A DNA stretch of 7,011 nucleotides, taken from positions 1-7,011 of the forward strand of contig CAISZB010000068.1 in assembly GCA_903889845.1 (NCBI GenBank), written 5' to 3'. This DNA comes from an uncultured Verrucomicrobium sp. Lineage in GTDB: Bacteria > Verrucomicrobiota > Verrucomicrobiia > Methylacidiphilales > GAS474. The translations under genes were made by a program, and so were the position numbers. The notes under the pieces were generated by a model. The model was given only the letters and a program-made list of their open reading frames with translations. It made no database searches and was not told the DNA's origin. The stretch's first letter is position 1. Every line of letters starts with the position of its first letter. Below are positions 5,864 through 7,011 of this stretch, piece after piece.

Positions 5864-7011
5864 ATGAAAGCGAATAAGAAGCAGCCGGGCTTGATCCTTC
5901 TCATCGATGCGGAGCCCTCCGTGCGGCGCGAACATCGGGAGGTCCTGGAATGGGCTGGATTCCGGGTGGAGGAGGCGGCCGATGGCCGCGAGGGGATGGC
6001 GCTGGCCCGGTTGCTGCGTCCGGAAGTGATTTTCTGTGCCCGGCAGATCGGGTCGATGCGAGGTGACGACCTGCTCCGCCACCTCGACGAGGAATGGGAG
6101 AGCGGCGGCGCCTGGGCCTTCATCTTCATCGGCGAGGACGCGGAAGACCGTTTTCCCTTTTCCCCGAAGCGGGAGGCCGACGAGGTGCTCCCTGACTCCG
6201 TCTCCGATGCCACCCTGATCGAAACCGCCCACGATTACCTCGATCAGGTGGAGGAGTGGCGCGAGGTCGAGAGGCGCGCCGAGGAGCAGGTGGATGAAAT
6301 CCTCCATGACTGGGAGGTCGAGCGTCCCATTTCCAACGGGGAAATCCTTCCGTGGGAGGACGGGCTGGAACTCCATACGGTCGCCGGGCGGGTCCATTCG
6401 AACCAGATCCTCCAACTGGCGAAGGAAATCATGGCCGAGAAGGGCCGGAGCCCCGACCTGGAATGCTTCATCGACCTCGGCTTCGTTCCGTTCCGGATGG
6501 AAGTACTGCGGGAGGTGCTCCGGGAAATCCTGGGGAACGCCTGTCGCTTCACGCAGAGCGGGACCCGGGTCGATCTCTTTTACATCCGCGGCTCGGGCCG
6601 CTCGGTCCTCTTTGTCCGCGATTACGGCGACGGGATGGACACGGACCTGGCGGTGCGGCTGACCGCCGGTTGGGAAAACGATGCGGCTGGCCAGGAACAA
6701 GGTCAGGGATTGCGGACGGTGCGGAGGCTGGTCCGGGAAGCCGGGGCCTCGTTCCGGGTCGATGGCGGCAAGGACGAGGCCAAACTTCTGGCCGCGACGT
6801 TGCGAAAATCCACCGGTTTCAACCTGCCTGTAAAATCGGTGTCAGGTTCGCCCGTTGCGAATCAAATCACCTTTACGCTGGCTACCAATCTTCTCGGAAA
6901 ACTTGGCACGGAGGGTTACCGGCTTTCAGTTCAAGGAAACCAACTGCTCATCGTTGCGCCGACGACCGCCGGACTTTTTTACGGCTCGCAAACCTTGCTG
7001 CAACTTTTGCC
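5864..7011 (+). CDS. Pseudo-receiver/HATPase_c signalling protein running in frame into a GH20 N-terminal domain (3' end outside window)
   Basis: The frame is open from the ATG at 5864 to the edge (382 complete codons). Residues about 9-130 form a receiver-like fold (LILLIDAEPSVRREHREVLEWAGF at the start), but the acidic cluster is reduced to D15-A16-E17, the phosphoacceptor position is A59 (VIFCARQIGSM), and the Thr and Lys switch residues are missing. A charged helical linker follows (about 128-155). Residues about 205-303 are a histidine-kinase-type HATPase_c with N-box N225 (EILGNACRFT), G1 box D253-Y-G-D-G and G2 box G280-Q-G-L. No clear phosphorylatable H-box precedes it. From about residue 306 the sequence becomes GH20-like (LAATLRKSTGFNLPV, then EGYRLSV and GLFYGSQTLLQLL), with a marked GC drop. 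A GH20 enzyme would normally need its own signal peptide and first strand, both absent here, so the right part is doubtful as one natural protein. No Shine-Dalgarno; an upstream in-frame stop at 5831 leaves 5864 as the only ATG. Confidence 0.75.
   Translation, partial: MKANKKQPGLILLIDAEPSVRREHREVLEWAGFRVEEAADGREGMALARLLRPEVIFCARQIGSMRGDDLLRHLDEEWESGGAWAFIFIGEDAEDRFPFSPKREADEVLPDSVSDATLIETAHDYLDQVEEWREVERRAEEQVDEILHDWEVERPISNGEILPWEDGLELHTVAGRVHSNQILQLAKEIMAEKGRSPDLECFIDLGFVPFRMEVLREVLREILGNACRFTQSGTRVDLFYIRGSGRSVLFVRDYGDGMDTDLAVRLTAGWENDAAGQEQGQGLRTVRRLVREAGASFRVDGGKDEAKLLAATLRKSTGFNLPVKSVSGSPVANQITFTLATNLLGKLGTEGYRLSVQGNQLLIVAPTTAGLFYGSQTLLQLL
6775..6815 (+). other. Composition and domain junction (signalling gene to GH20)
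   Basis: Left of this point (6601-6780) GC is about 68% (the last 60 bases 75%) and the product is a HATPase_c domain. Right of it (6781-7011) GC is about 53%, with A/T-ending codons, and the product is a GH20 N-terminal domain. The exact join is uncertain because the stretch encoding AKLLAATLRKS could pass for the last strand of a HATPase domain or for the helix opening the GH20 domain. Such shared similarity is where a short-overlap misassembly or illegitimate recombination would occur. Confidence 0.65.

Noticed and set aside
5846..6700. 284-codon minus-strand open frame
   Set aside because: It is antisense to the receiver/HATPase gene, whose plus-strand translation shows clear N, G1 and G2 boxes.

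Overview
The window is high-GC bacterial DNA (coding stretches that I counted by hand run at about 63-75% GC). It holds a compact sugar-utilisation operon, a lower-GC structured spacer of about 430 bp, and the start of a signalling gene that runs off the right edge. No rRNA, CRISPR array, insertion sequence or integrase is visible. The start codons that can be judged lack Shine-Dalgarno sequences and follow pyrimidine-rich leaders. That trait, together with the GH38/GH36 gene content and the degenerate receiver-ATPase protein, suggests a Verrucomicrobiota (Opitutae-like) or related PVC bacterium. This is an inference with moderate to low confidence, and no marker gene is present to prove it.

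Positions 1-5431, plus strand: the C-terminal half of an MFS transporter (cut by the left edge), a complete GH38 alpha-mannosidase 15 nt downstream, and a complete GH36-type alpha-galactosidase-like hydrolase whose ATG overlaps the mannosidase stop (ATGA). None of the hydrolase N-termini looks like a signal peptide. The likely plan is that the transporter imports an oligosaccharide and the two enzymes trim terminal alpha-mannose and alpha-galactose (or related) residues in the cytoplasm.

Positions 5432-5863: a non-coding spacer of about 53% GC. It contains nested inverted repeats, a sequence that looks like the 3' half of a tRNA-Lys(CTT) fused to a degraded 5' half (possible att scar or pseudo-tRNA), a branched hairpin followed by six T residues (probable intrinsic terminator), and a small inverted repeat just before the next gene.

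Positions 5864-7011: an ORF open to the right edge. It encodes a pseudo-receiver domain that has lost its phosphoacceptor Asp, a helical linker, and a HATPase_c domain with intact N, G1 and G2 boxes. Near 6775-6815 the protein switches in frame to the N-terminal domain of a GH20 beta-N-acetylhexosaminidase, and GC falls abruptly from about 68% to about 53%. This join is the most striking thing in the window. It is either a true chimeric gene, a recombination scar, or an assembly chimera, and I consider the last the most economical explanation.
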